Below are positions 22,501 through 33,033 of a stretch of DNA of 64,000 bases, in pieces. Under the pieces are notes generated by a model, which ran no database searches, was not told the DNA's origin, and worked only from the letters and a program-made list of their open reading frames with translations. Each line of letters opens with the position of its first letter. The first letter of the stretch is position 1. Source of the stretch: Exobasidium rhododendri. Its lineage: Eukaryota; Basidiomycota; Exobasidiomycetes; Exobasidiales; Exobasidiaceae. Both the position numbers and the translations under genes were made by a program. The stretch is from assembly GCA_026210745.1 (NCBI GenBank), contig CP110631.1, positions 4,340,001 to 4,404,000 of the forward strand, given 5' to 3'.

Positions 22501-25151
22501 GTGTGACTACTGCCACTCAAACTGCTCAAGTCGTACTCTGCCGCATTCTCCAGCCGATTACGAATATCCCTCGCAAAACCAAGCAATTTCCTACTCCGAA
22601 TTCGAACGCCATTGAAGACTTGATGAATCCAGCGCACTTTCTCATCCAACGTCATCTTCACCTGACCTTTCGTAAGGCCGCCTGCCGTAGAAGGCCCTCT
22701 GTTTAGTAATTCCTTGTTGTTGTTCGGATGCGTCATACCAACCATTGCATTGACGATGTCATCCACTGCATTGCGTCGAGTTGTAGGTGCAGAAAGCTCT
22801 CGTTCAAAGTAGTTGACGATACGCTTGAAGAGCTTGTTGACAAATCTAGTGATGCTGATAGCCACAATCACATCTCCTCCCTCGATTGCTTCTACAGCAG
22901 TCGACAAGAATCTCCACTCCGGCTCAAGAATCTCAGTCTCCTTGAAGAACACACTCCCTTTCAATTTGTAATTGAGCATCTTGAAGAAGAAACGCAAGGC
23001 TTCTCGCAGGACTGAGTCATACCCGTTTGCAATGCAGGGATACAGATTCCAGCCGTTGGGTAAATCGGGTATCATGATGGTAGTGTACTGCAGCTTGATT
23101 CGACAGGCCAAAGCGATGGCCGCCCTCAGATCGTCGGTGAGTGAATCGACAATAAGCAGACTCGGATCTTTCAGCTTTCCAGCGTAATCTAATCGAAGCT
23201 TCAGCGCACCTGCCATCAGTCGAGTGGGAAAGCTGATCAATTGACTCAATTCCGGTTCAAACGATGGAAGCATCATCTCGCTGAAGGCCTCGTGATGTTC
23301 TCTTATCGCTGACTTTGCCTTGAGGGTGAGCTGATTGAGAATTCGCAACGTTCGCTTCTCGAATGTCGACTGCAGGGAATCTTCCTTCAACAGGCGCTCC
23401 AAGAAAGTAGTCTCCTCTACCTCTTTAGCTGGGAATTTCGCACCGTCAAGTGGGATAGTAGACGCTTCCTTCTTCTCTTCTCGTACTAGGCCATGCTGAT
23501 CGATCACTTGCTGACCAGTGATGTCCAGAGTCTTACTTCCGGTCCATTGCTGCAATATTTGCATTTGCAGGCGAAGACTACTAGTCACGTTATACCAGCT
23601 GTACAGGCCATCGAGCTTCCTCTGTAGCTTCTCTTCCGTCCACTGTGGCACGACTTCGACAAGCTTGAGCCATGACGGGAACTGCTCTTCTGCCTCATCG
23701 ACGAGTCGGAGCACAGAGCCGACTTCCTCCAAGACTGCCTCTTTGGTACCTGTCAGATCATTGATTGCAATACTGGGGTCCTCTATTTTGACGTTCTCTT
23801 TGTTCTCAGCAGACGCTGGTTTCGTGCGACACTGCTTGACTGCGTCAATGACTTCGTGAAGTAAGACAGGCCAACCTTGCCTCAATCTCTTCTCTTCCAT
23901 TTCGATGGCGCCCGGGAAATGCCCTCTACCTCGTAGGCTGGCTCGTATGTCGAGCCAGCGTTGGTACATCAACTCTCTCTTGGTGAGAGATACTGTGTCA
24001 GCCGAAGTGATTCGCTTTGTTTCAGATTGCAGCACCTCGGACCGAAGTACGGATTGAAGCATGGTATGCCATTCAAGGCGCTGTCGTGGTTCAATCGTAG
24101 GGAAGATTTCAAATAGCGCAGGACTTCCTTCAGGTGTGTGCAGAGAAGTGGCAAAGTTGGGACCAGGCGTCGTTAGTCCAGACGAAGGATCATGTAAAAA
24201 GGAATTATCGCTATCCGCAACGACAGGTCCTCGAGAATGCCACGCTGCTCTCCTGGGGCCTTCCAACGAGGGCCCACCAGGATCAGAGTTATCGTACCGC
24301 TCAGCCCGCTTCTTGGCCATCCAGCTTCGTCGTTCTTCTGATATTCTCCGACGTTGTGTAGGCACTTTGACTCCATCTGAATGTCCTTCTGCGATATCAT
24401 GCAATTTATTTCCACCTTTTTTGCCTTCATTTTCGCCATCTCTTCTTGCATGTTCACTCTCTGGACCGCTACTATCATAGTCCGAGACACCTGCCTGATC
24501 GTCTCCTTGCCCGATATGCAGAGTTGTTGCAATGTTCGCCTTCTTGTCAAACGAGCTATACAAGTCCGCCTCCCAGCCTTTTGTCTCGCCAGAGTACAAT
24601 GTAGGACTGTAAAGATGGTCGTCATCAGAGCTATCATCCAAGATATCATCCACCTCTGTCTCCCTGTCATGTCTGCGCTTTGCTGCCTCTACCGAGCTCT
24701 CCACAGTTCGATAGTTACCAGTACGTGTGACGTTGGGATCACCATCTTCGTGCAGGGGTACGCCGAACGAGGCCTTTTTTCCTTTCGAAGAAATATGACG
24801 AAGAGACGAAGATGATTTTGGTACGGATTTCGGTCCTATTCTGGTCCCTGCCCCTGCAGCGAGCACACGAGATGAATCTGATAGTGTTTCTGAATTGATG
24901 CTGGTGTTTGAGTTGGAATGTTGCGCGGCTGACCATCGACGGCCATTTAAGGGTCGTGGACCCGGTCTTTGCTCCCTCGACGGCACATTCTCCATCGTCC
25001 ACGTCGCTTGCCCATGAGATGGCGAAGGATGTGAAGGCGTAGTCTGGCCTTCCTCCTGTTCTTCGAGTTTTCCGTCGAAGTGTCGATCCTCACCTTCTTC
25101 GTCTTGCTCGTAGAGAGGACCTGCCATGTCGTCCCTGTGAGCGCGCCGCAT
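19506..25151 (-). CDS. SSK2: MAP kinase kinase kinase of the HOG/stress pathway, Ssk2/Wis4 type
   Basis: One uninterrupted 1881-residue frame, unusual in an intron-rich neighbourhood. In yeasts Ssk2/Ssk22 are activated by the Ssk1 response regulator and phosphorylate the MAPKK Pbs2 under osmotic stress. Residues 1-~330 are low-complexity and charged. Residues ~350-1400 form the conserved helical regulatory region. The kinase domain is at ~1425-1740: glycine loop GGGTFGTVYLAV, VAIK-type lysine in MAVKEIRF, HRDIKPDN, the DFG motif (as VDFGAAK), GTPMYMSPE and DVWSLGCVVLEFATG. A glycine-rich insert separates DFG from GTPMYMSPE. The C-terminal ~130 residues are Ser/Asn/Thr-rich. A second in-frame Met at residue 9 could also be the start. 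Head-to-head with COG6. Confidence 0.93.
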   Translation of the reverse strand: MRRAHRDDMAGPLYEQDEEGEDRHFDGKLEEQEEGQTTPSHPSPSHGQATWTMENVPSREQRPGPRPLNGRRWSAAQHSNSNTSINSETLSDSSRVLAAGAGTRIGPKSVPKSSSSLRHISSKGKKASFGVPLHEDGDPNVTRTGNYRTVESSVEAAKRRHDRETEVDDILDDSSDDDHLYSPTLYSGETKGWEADLYSSFDKKANIATTLHIGQGDDQAGVSDYDSSGPESEHARRDGENEGKKGGNKLHDIAEGHSDGVKVPTQRRRISEERRSWMAKKRAERYDNSDPGGPSLEGPRRAAWHSRGPVVADSDNSFLHDPSSGLTTPGPNFATSLHTPEGSPALFEIFPTIEPRQRLEWHTMLQSVLRSEVLQSETKRITSADTVSLTKRELMYQRWLDIRASLRGRGHFPGAIEMEEKRLRQGWPVLLHEVIDAVKQCRTKPASAENKENVKIEDPSIAINDLTGTKEAVLEEVGSVLRLVDEAEEQFPSWLKLVEVVPQWTEEKLQRKLDGLYSWYNVTSSLRLQMQILQQWTGSKTLDITGQQVIDQHGLVREEKKEASTIPLDGAKFPAKEVEETTFLERLLKEDSLQSTFEKRTLRILNQLTLKAKSAIREHHEAFSEMMLPSFEPELSQLISFPTRLMAGALKLRLDYAGKLKDPSLLIVDSLTDDLRAAIALACRIKLQYTTIMIPDLPNGWNLYPCIANGYDSVLREALRFFFKMLNYKLKGSVFFKETEILEPEWRFLSTAVEAIEGGDVIVAISITRFVNKLFKRIVNYFERELSAPTTRRNAVDDIVNAMVGMTHPNNNKELLNRGPSTAGGLTKGQVKMTLDEKVRWIHQVFNGVRIRSRKLLGFARDIRNRLENAAEYDLSSLSGSSHTADAPSEPGGGEAVPAEVTAHPTTKSNRMDLTQFLQTLIDAGYFLVLTGSFEAEGVYLIAEPSLSNKPELIQELFCKCLRRVKPSDEESSMAAKDNAINSALIGNDDDVKEETLSEHGGESIRSVYEEEGPKYLLVLSPRDAFLWTGRVMSLELPRIDVDLKERRLRLIADGTSERLQVCQMHLYSTFNATCAKTKEEDEEEVAVVAAAEVEPSEVPAKLKRKLATATSVPPMAPVKVADRPEFPLEVITERLAHISAVQTELRRINQGVYMLSDAIIRAVPKIRRNLRGRRAQQSQLHNISASISPSVEDRRRGIGASGDSDELIQNCFSMASEQGFRALPFIESDRLRGQMTLALATLAIDWVAFICDDCEPSDRKTFKWAVAALENAQHVTRSGEILNISEEDFILMRKKVASCVGLLISHFDILGARSSVANAKEEEERLEREKAERAKALEVTANGEYSQAAAKMVQGIGTAGAPPMLNRADSGMQATEERWVGKVMEWDAARQAIEAEQRLIGRVLDDTRLEDRGLQFLASSSSRIQIRWQQGRFIGGGTFGTVYLAVNLDSGGLMAVKEIRFQDISSTPTAYKQIKDEMSVMEMLSHPNIVEYYGIEVHRDKVYIFEEYCQGGSLAQLLEHGRIEDEAVIQVYTLQMLDGLVYLHSKGVVHRDIKPDNILLDHMGVIKFVDFGAAKILAKNSRTIQRSKKPGGGGGGGALGGVGAMTGMMGADGKPTGGAPASLQGTPMYMSPEVIKGETRGRRGAMDVWSLGCVVLEFATGRRPWSQLDNEWAIMFHIGMAQQHPPLPEPGQLSDLGIEFIRSCLVIDPYDRPSAIELREHPWIQNLVEELNRANEEENAHQDSLGPMENNSLSFVHGENSAAGVAAMVATPNTRSINGFNFNRPPTNSSGATSSFSRFSNDSVSSSNPASHISTPLTVPTSSIPMQSAKGAVDDRPVHDPGHPNHHHPGYDALVADVMYREEDRQTHEMLEPDTPYLDM

Positions 25152-25565
25152 GATCGGGTTCGAAAGATTGTCTCCGATTTTGGTCTTCCAGGCTGCCTAC
25201 ACTGTTGTCACAATGTCCTTAGTAGTATGCCTTCCTTTCGATACTGGCATTGCCCAAAGGAAAGATCAAAACGGCCGGGGGCAACTCAGGTGATTCGCGA
25301 ATGAGTACCTATTGTGTGTGTGAGAATCGAATCGGCATCCAGGCGGAAGAAGGGGGGAGGGGGGAAGCAAGGGAGTTTCACTTCGATCAGGAAAGCCAAG
25401 TAGCGCCATCTTTGACGAACTTGACGCGGACCCAAAAGCGAGACGAGACGTAGCCCAAACTCGCGTGTGAACCGTGCGTGCGCTTTCTTTCTTCCCAAGG
25501 CCCCAAGTTCTGTCCACTTCACCCTCGCATTCGGGCTTTACACCACCTTCGCCATTGACGGGGGC
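25152..25565. promoter_or_regulatory. shared SSK2/COG6 divergent intergenic region
   Basis: 414 bp between divergent start codons. A G-rich stretch on the plus strand lies near 25348-25368. No TATA box is obvious. Confidence 0.45.
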
Positions 25566-27891
25566 ATGGAAGCGGAAGCTGGACCTTCGCGTCCATCGAC
25601 ATCACACCTAGACCCTTTGCCAGCGTCGCACCCTCTCTCGAAGAAGCTAAGAGTCATTCTGGAGTCTACTGCGAACTTCACGTCTACCACAGATTCAAAC
25701 AGAAGAGCACTCCAAGAAATAGAAGAAAGGTATGAGCAGCGACACTTGGAAGAAAGGAAGGGGAGAGGGAGAGCGTCTCTGCAAAGGGACCAACATCACA
25801 ATTTTATCGAGATCGACACGGAAAGGGCGCGCAATTGTCTAGCTCGTGATGCACAGGACTCGCTGGAAAAGGCCTGCTTCGGCTTCCTTGACTCACTCCA
25901 GGTCGTAGATAACGTGAGTCGGTTCGAAGTATGCTTTCAAGGCAGATTGCACGCTCATCATGAGACTTTGCTCACTTCATGAAGTCTTTGAGTATTATAT
26001 CCGATGCTATGAACGAGCTACACGACTGTTGTAGCGAAATTGAAGACCAATTAAGTCAAGCAGACGATTCGACTCGTTACCTGCTCCAGCATGCCGATGG
26101 TCTTCGCAAGCAAAGGTTCGTTTTGAAGACAGAGAAGCTACACCCGGCTTCTTTTGCGTGATATGTCTGACTTTAATCTATCTGTGCCTTAGTCTTCTTA
26201 CCTCGCAACAATCAGCTTTGCTTGAAACATTTCTAGCTCGCTTCAGCTTGAGTCCTGCTCAACTAGAGACGGTCAATTCACGTACTGAGGTGGTAGGGCC
26301 GCCACTATTTGCTGCGATGGATCGATTGCAAGACATTCGAAGTGATTGCAAAGTACTCTTAGCTGGCCATGACGAAGGTACAAAGGCTGGAATGCGAGCA
26401 GGCATGGATATAATGGATGAAACCTCGCAGTTGCTAGACAAAGCACATGAAAAGATTACAAAGTGGTTGAACTTTGAGATGAGGAGTTTCTTTCACGAGG
26501 GAATGGAAGTGGGCGGGAATGTGAGAGAGGGGATCAAGAGGCTGACAGACAGAGAAGATCTTCTACGGCCAGTATTGAAGACACTAGCCTCCACTCGATC
26601 TCAGCAACTCTCCACTACCTTCCAGCGAGCTTTGACAGTCGGTGGCCCAGCACCCAGCTTTCTACCGAGACCCATTGAGCTGCATGCTCACGACCCTCTG
26701 CGCTATATTGGAGACATGCTTGCATGGGTACACCAAGCGGTAGCCTCCGAGAGAGAATTCCTCATTGGTCTCTTTTCTAGGGTAGGGCAGAAGCGCGACG
26801 CAGAAAGCCAAAGACGAATGGGTCAGCGGAGGAGGGGCCTAGAAGGCAGCATCGATTGGACGAAAGACGATCAGACAAGCCTCACCAAAACAGAGATCTG
26901 GACTCGGGAAGTGCTGAACAAAGTAATGGAAGGGAGTGACCGTCTACTGAAGAGTCGAATAGAGCAGACAGTACAATCACAAGAGGGGTGCATCACTACC
27001 TTCCGACTGGCAAATTTGATTCAATTCTACCGCATTACAATGGATAGGACTATTGGTACTCGAGCCAGTCTTAGCAAGACGCTTGCAGAGATCAGTATCT
27101 TTGCCTATCAGGCTTTCCTAAAAACACTCGACAACGTAGCTGCTGGACTCGATCGCTTTCAACAGTCGCCCGATGCAGATCTAGGTCCACCGCCTCCCTT
27201 GTTGGGAGCTGGTGCCACCCTGAAAGAATTGCTCACCGTACATCAAACGTCTTTATCTGAATCAGATCTCTTCGGAGACTCTCTTCCACTCAAGGACTTG
27301 AGCGGGTCAAACGATGAAGTTGCAACTGACTTTTCTCGCGTCATTGCTAGGTTCGTCGAGCCAATCATGACGCTCTGCACTCGCATGAGCAGTGACATTG
27401 TTCGCAAACGGCCTCGAGGCAAGACAGAAGCAGAAAGTGAATGGGAAACGAGCGTTTTCATGATCAATTGCTTGGGCTATCTCCATTCCATTCTGGATCC
27501 GTTTGAATTTGCAGCAGAAACCAGCAAGCAAGTCGAGATTAAATTGGAGCAGAGACTCGAATCATTGATCGAGTCACATCACAAGATTCTGTTGCGAGAA
27601 AGTGGCTTGACGGAATCACGAGTCACCTCTGACATCGTTAACTCTCTCGACTCGTTTGAGACCTTCCTTTCTACCCCTTCTCTCTTAGCTTCGCCTCGAT
27701 TGAGCCTTCTAAGTGTTCCTACTCGGCGATCAGCAGTTCATGCCAAGGCACTGGCTCTGCTGGCCAGCGATTATGAAGCTCTAGTCAAGGCAGAGCAAGC
27801 AGGCGACGAGAAAAGAAAGGCTAGGAGAAGCCCTGAAGAGATCCAGATCTTGTTGGGAATCGACACTGTCCAAGCCAAAGTCGTGTCGTAG
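25566..27891 (+). CDS. COG6: conserved oligomeric Golgi complex subunit 6
   Basis: Exons 25566-25913, 25985-26115 and 26193-27891 encode 725 residues, the normal length for COG6. COG6 belongs to lobe B of the COG tethering complex for intra-Golgi retrograde vesicles. The N-terminal part is helical (ALQEIEERYEQR). The conserved segment SLLTSQQSALLETFLARF is created exactly at the second splice junction, which supports the GTTCGT donor at 26116. Family blocks such as LSPAQLETV, PLFAAMDRLQDIR, FEMRSFFHEG, LRPVLKTLASTRSQQL and DPLRYIGDMLAWVHQA are visible. The start ATG lies in GGGGCATGGAAG. An upstream in-frame codon at 25467 is not used. Tail-to-tail with crtYB, 111 bp apart. Confidence 0.92.
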
Positions 27892-28002
27892 TGTCTTTTG
27901 CACATTCCTGGTTTCATCAGGAATCCTGTAATTTTAGTAGAGTTGCAGGAGAAGCCAATGTAGACGATCGATGTATAGCGTGCCCTTCTCTTCACTGCTT
28001 CG

Positions 28003-30351
28003 TTACAAGTCTGACCAGTAGACTGCCTTTAAGGCGACCCATAGTCGCTGATAGTTGCTGGAATGGCTCCTTTGCAGGCAGTTCTCAGGACCGTCAAGAC
28101 GAATTTTTCTTCCAATGTCTGCGTAGACGGCACAAGCCACCCGCAGTCCTGTAGAGGCTGGCTTGCAGGGAAGCAGATTGATGGACGAGATGGAGCTTCG
28201 ATAGATGACATCAGCTACATCCAAGAGGTAGATCTTTTGTGCGAAAATGTCATCTGCAGTAAGTTTGTTGTGCGGCTGCAACTCTGCCCCTTCCTTGTTT
28301 TCTCCCTTCGATTTCTTTCGAACAACGGCGCTTCGATCTTCTGAGACAGACGAAAAACTTTCGATAGTGACACCGTTACACAGCGTCGATCGAATATTCG
28401 CCAAGTCCTGGCTTCCTGTCACGAGGTAGCACCTCTTCAGCTCAGACGAGTCCTTGACGATGTCTCTGGCAATGTTGACTAATTGTAAGCTGACACCCAT
28501 TTTTCTAGCATCTCGCAGCACTTTCTCCACGAGCTCCAGATCGACACTGGCATGCGGCGAGGCCAATGTCACTTGAGACTCTTTGAGTGTGGCGGCTCCG
28601 GCTTGTACTTGGGAGGCAAGGAGGTCGTGCCTTGTGATATCCCTTGGCACAGCATACTCTTTAGAGACGAGCGTCCCTTGTCGAGCAAAGACGACCCTCA
28701 CACACATTTCTCCGATGGATCCCGCGACGTTCTGAGCGTAATTTGCCTGTGCCTCGAACGTCTTGAAGTGAGGGCCGCCGGCAGCACTGTCTTCGCGGTA
28801 TCCGTCAATCAGCTCTCTCCACAGCCTCTCGGGTATTATCCGTCGCAAGGAACTAACAGCGAGGGCAGATACCAGGAGGTCCTCTCCTTCTTCCCCTTGG
28901 ATTGTATTCCCGGATTCGGAGTAGCGAATCAAGGCTTCTTGTAATCGTCCTTGGATCACTTTGCGTGAGATTGCCTCCTCATCAAACGCAATTCTAACAA
29001 AGAGTAGAAGCAGGTCGATTCTTGGCGATGACGTAGTTTGACTTAATGGTTGCTGGGCTGGCTGATCAATGAAGTCGTCCATTGCCCTGGCGAATGCGTA
29101 AAGGCAACCCATGTCTATTCGTAGATCCCAAGGTAGTAGCGTAGCTGCCACACTGAAACTCTTGGAAGCTCGAGCAAGAATACCCATAGCGTGCTCCCGC
29201 TGACCTTCCATCGCTCTGCTTTCCGAGGCATCACTTCCTTGAGCGTCAAGGCGAGCGAATATGTGCCAGATGTGCTTTGCTGTAGTCCAGTCCAAGTGGA
29301 AGTAAGTGGGTGAGATAAGGGCAAAAATGCTTCCACTGTCGTTGCTTGTATCTTCGGTCCGTTTCTGCCAGACGACCCGATCAAAGGCAAAGCAAGCGCT
29401 TACCAGGATCAAGTTCGTCATTAGGAAGAAGAATGCTTCTTCAATAGGCAGGTCGGGAGCCAAGAAGATTTGCAGCGATCGCCTTTCCTATTAAAGTCGC
29501 TTTTCTTGTGAGCATTCAAACGCTCCTGGTCTTACTGTGTGTTCGCAGACTCACCGAGATATGCCAGGTACCCCTTCTAAGCGCATACACATCAGCACTG
29601 CATAGGTATAGTGTTGGCAGAACAACACTCAACGCCCAGACCTTGAATTGACCACCACGAATCAAGCTCGCCCAGCTCTGAGACGTGCCCCACCACAGCA
29701 GCATGAGTGGCATCGATGCCCACCACGCGATCATCGACAGATAATATCGGGAGACGTGGCCTTCTTCGTGCTTAAATAGGGTATATAAGCCTGCGGCTAT
29801 CGCTGAGGCAGGCAGGAGAGGCAGGAATCGAGCAAGAGCATGATTACTGCTTGTCCGAGGTATGTTCCACCGAGTTAGGAGGATCGTGAGCAGTGTAGTC
29901 ATGAGTGACTGCAAGATGAACTGCAGATCGGCATATATCGATCAGAGAAGGAAACAAAACTTCTTCGGTCATAAAAAGAGGCACTCACGAATGCATACTC
30001 TTCGACAGGCACATAGCCTACCCTCGCCAAGACGCAGGAAGTAGGGTACCACCAAGCTTCCTGTCGCACCAGCTCATTGTCCCAAGGTGTTGTCCAGACA
30101 AAGGCGATGACGGGCAGAAGATAAAGCTTGTGCCAGTCCAGTACTGTCAAGAAGGGGGTAGCCAAGAAGTAGAGGACGGCCAAAGGAGGAATGGTGAAGA
30201 GCAGGTGGAAGTGACTGTAGTGAAGCTTGCAGGCATCTGTCGTTAGGGAGGGGGTGGGCACATTGGAAGAGTCAAGCCTGCCGAGGAGGTTTTTAGAAGT
30301 GGCTATTCCCAGCGCTAACAAGAACCACTGCAGCTTGGTCGCGCCCCTCAT
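28003..30351 (-). CDS. crtYB: bifunctional lycopene cyclase/phytoene synthase
   Basis: Exons 30351-29989, 29920-29555 and 29487-28003 encode 737 residues. The N-terminal ~245 residues are the heterodimeric-type lycopene cyclase, here fused twice, with membrane helices and the repeated motifs TPWDNELVRQEAWW, VPVEEYAF and APDLPIEEAFFFL. The C-terminal part is phytoene synthase, with the first aspartate-rich motif ARAMDDFIDQ (about residue 380) and the second NIARDIVKD. It makes phytoene from two GGPP and, after desaturation by CrtI, cyclises lycopene to beta-carotene. This fusion is a hallmark of fungi. A hydrophilic insert (about residues 590-640) separates the second Asp motif from the final helices. 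Divergent from crtI across 280 bp. Confidence 0.95.
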
Positions 30352-30631
30352 TCGCCTTCCAGACTGCCGCCGACTGATCCTGTCAAAGGAGGTGGTGGGA
30401 GCGCAAATACCAGAGGAAAGGTACTTTCGCTTTTTCGAGACCTCTTAACAAGAGTGCAAGCTTCTTGGAACGGGAGGGTCCTTTCATTCTAGTGGGAAAT
30501 GAATTCATGCACTGTGGAATTCGGGGACGTACCACCCGCGGTCAAGCCACCCACCTCTGACAAAGCTTCTTATAATTATGATCCTTTGATTACTTTTGGA
30601 GAACCGCCATCTTTACCACGTAGAAGGTGTC
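30352..30631. promoter_or_regulatory. shared crtYB/crtI divergent promoter region
   Basis: 280 bp separate the start codons of two consecutive carotenoid genes, so co-regulation from one bidirectional promoter is likely (inference). It contains at least two GATCC sites and an AT-rich patch near 30568-30590. Confidence 0.6.
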
Positions 30632-32939
30632 ATGGTGCACGAATCAAAAAGTGGCGAACGGGGACAGAAGCATGTAGTGATCATAGGAGCTGGAGTGGGT
30701 GGTGCATCACTGGCAGCAAGACTGTCGCATCGGGGCTATAAGATTACAGTAGTAGAAAAGGTGCGGCTGACGAATGTGGCACGAGACCTTGAAGCTGTTC
30801 TGTCATCGTCTTCCGGCTAATACTGTCCTCCTTTCATGTTCGCCAGCATTCTCAACCCGGCGGAAGATGCTCTCTGATACAGTCAAACGAGCACAGATGG
30901 GACGTTGGCCCTTCCTTGTATCTGATGCCGGAGTTATTCGCTGCTTTCTTCTCTTCGCTGGGACTCGACATTGATGACTACATCAAGTTGGAGCGATGTG
31001 AGCCGTCTTACCGAGTCCACTTTGCTCCAAGCACCAAGGGATCTCTTCCAGTGCCACCGTTAGAGCTGTCGACGTCCCTTCCTAGCCTGGGACCTCAGTT
31101 GGACCGTTTCGAGAAACCCGCTGGAAATCCAGACGCTCTCGGCTCCTTTCTCGCCTTTATCGGAGAAGCAGGACAGCACTATGAAGAGAGTGTGAAGCAT
31201 GTACTACTGCGGGATTGGAACAACCTTTTTGCTGCACTGACTAGGTGGGACGTGTACCCGATGTTGCTACGGACACAGGCGCTCAAAATATATACCACTG
31301 CCTGGGGCAGAGCATGGTGAGTCTGCAAAGAGTTAGATGAAGAGAGAAAGGGGGGAGTGGAATTCCTTCTCCTACTACTTGCCCTGTGATCTCCCGCAGC
31401 CACTATTTCAAGTCAGACGAAGTCAGGAGAGCGATGACGTTCAGTGCAATGTATATGGGTATGTCTCCGTTTGAAGCGCCAGCCACATATACCCTCCTTC
31501 AGTATGCCGAATATGCCAAAGGTGTCTTCTACCCGATTGGTGGCTTTCAGACGCTGGTAGCTTCCATGGAGAAAGTTGCCAGGGGATTCGGCGCTACGTT
31601 CATATACGACACGAGTGTGACGAGGGTCCTTATTGATGACGGAAGTGAAGTGGATGAACGTGATGATGAAGAAGGTCAGGTTAGCGAGATTTTGGGTGCT
31701 TCAAGTCAAGCCAAGCCTACGATCGGACAGTCCGGCGCCTCGTCATCAAGAGTGAGAGGGGTCGAATTGGAGAGCGGCGAAAGGATACATGCTGATGCGG
31801 TAGTCAGTAATGCTGATCTCGTCTGGACGGTGAGTGTGTGATCGCCATTGCACTGGGACAGACGACGACGATGACAGGACTTAATATCATTTGTTCTGCC
31901 ACCCACCCTCAGTACAACAAGTGAGGCGCCATCACATCCAAGCATGCAATTGTGGTCGAACTTGCCACTGACAGTATTTTTCACAACCGCATCCACAGCC
32001 TTCTCCCACCATCGTCATATGCGAAGAAATTGCAGTCTAAAAAGCAGACGTGCAGTTCGATCTCTTTTTACTGGGGAACAAAAGAAAAGATTCCTGAGCT
32101 AGGAATGCACAATGTGAGCGGTACAGTAGCATTCATCTCGTTTTACATTTCTAGGCCATTGACTCGTGGGACTGCTGCTCTTGTAGATCTTTCTTGCCAA
32201 GGACTACCAAGAATCTTTTGACGAGATTTTCCATGACGGCAAAGTACCGTCCGAGCCATCGTTCTACGTCAATGTCCCCTCTCGAGTGGACCCGACAGCA
32301 GCGCCTACCGGTGGCGACACGCTCGTCATCCTCGTACCTTGTGGACCGATTGCGAACGAGGAGACCGCGCCGGAGGGTTACAAGAACCGAGAATCGTTCT
32401 CAAAAATAAAAGCGAAAGTTCGAAGTCAAGTGCTGGAGATCATCGAAGCTAGGATCGGACGAGACATCGGTCCACTAATTCGAGAGGAGCATGTTCTAGA
32501 TCCATGGGACTGGAGAGATAGATTTGGTCTGTGGAATGGGAGTATCTTGGGGTTAAGTCATTGCGTCTCGCAGGTCCTTTGGTTTCGGCCTAGTAATCAG
32601 TGAGTTTCCTTGTCACCATCCATGCCTTAGCTGTGCCATCTTTCAACTCAACATCGTCGTGTTCCCTCTCCTCTCCTCAGACATGCTAAGTTGAAGAATA
32701 TGTTCTTCGTAGGAGCCAGCGCTATGCCCGGCACTGGAGTTCCCGTCGTTTGTGCTGGGTCTGGCATCGTGGCTGACATGGTCGACAAGTATCTGAGCAG
32801 TGATGCAAGTACGAGCAGCAGCAGCAGCAGCAGCAGCACATATGCCTTTTCACTCATCACCCTTGTCGCTGCCCTGCTCATCTCACTCCTCGCCTATCTC
32901 CTTCACACTAGTTACTCTTTAGATCAAACGATGAGATAG
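30632..32939 (+). CDS. crtI: phytoene desaturase, fungal CrtI type
   Basis: Seven exons are proposed: 30632-30760, 30847-31316, 31400-31829, 31913-31920, 31999-32113, 32187-32599 and 32681-32939. They give 607 residues, all in frame. CrtI introduces the double bonds that turn phytoene into lycopene, using FAD. The dinucleotide fold HVVIIGAGVGGASLAARL opens the protein. The first splice creates VVEK-HSQPGGRCSLI, and RWDVGPSLYLMPELF, FYPIGGFQTLV and GGDTLVILVPCGP follow. Near the end FFVGASAMPGTGVPVVCAG is the family C-terminal FAD signature. A Ser run and a final membrane helix (FSLITLVAALLISLLAYLL) close the protein. Exon 4 is only 8 nt. It is needed to keep the frame and the conserved YNNLLPPS. 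Confidence 0.93.
32814..32837 (+). repeat. (AGC)8 in-frame trinucleotide repeat in crtI
   Basis: Eight AGC units encode a serine run in the linker between the CrtI FAD domain and its C-terminal membrane helix. Length changes here would be in frame. Confidence 0.9.
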
Positions 32940-33033
32940 ATGTACAATTGACCATTATGCGGTCGATGATTTACTTTGTTAGAGGGTGGGGCGGTAATAC
33001 GATACAGCCACTATCGCCTCAAGTTCAGAATAT

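Noticed and set aside
24173..24815. ORFs of 165 (minus) and 144 (plus) codons
   Set aside because: Both overlap the low-complexity N-terminal coding part of the SSK2-like gene in other frames.
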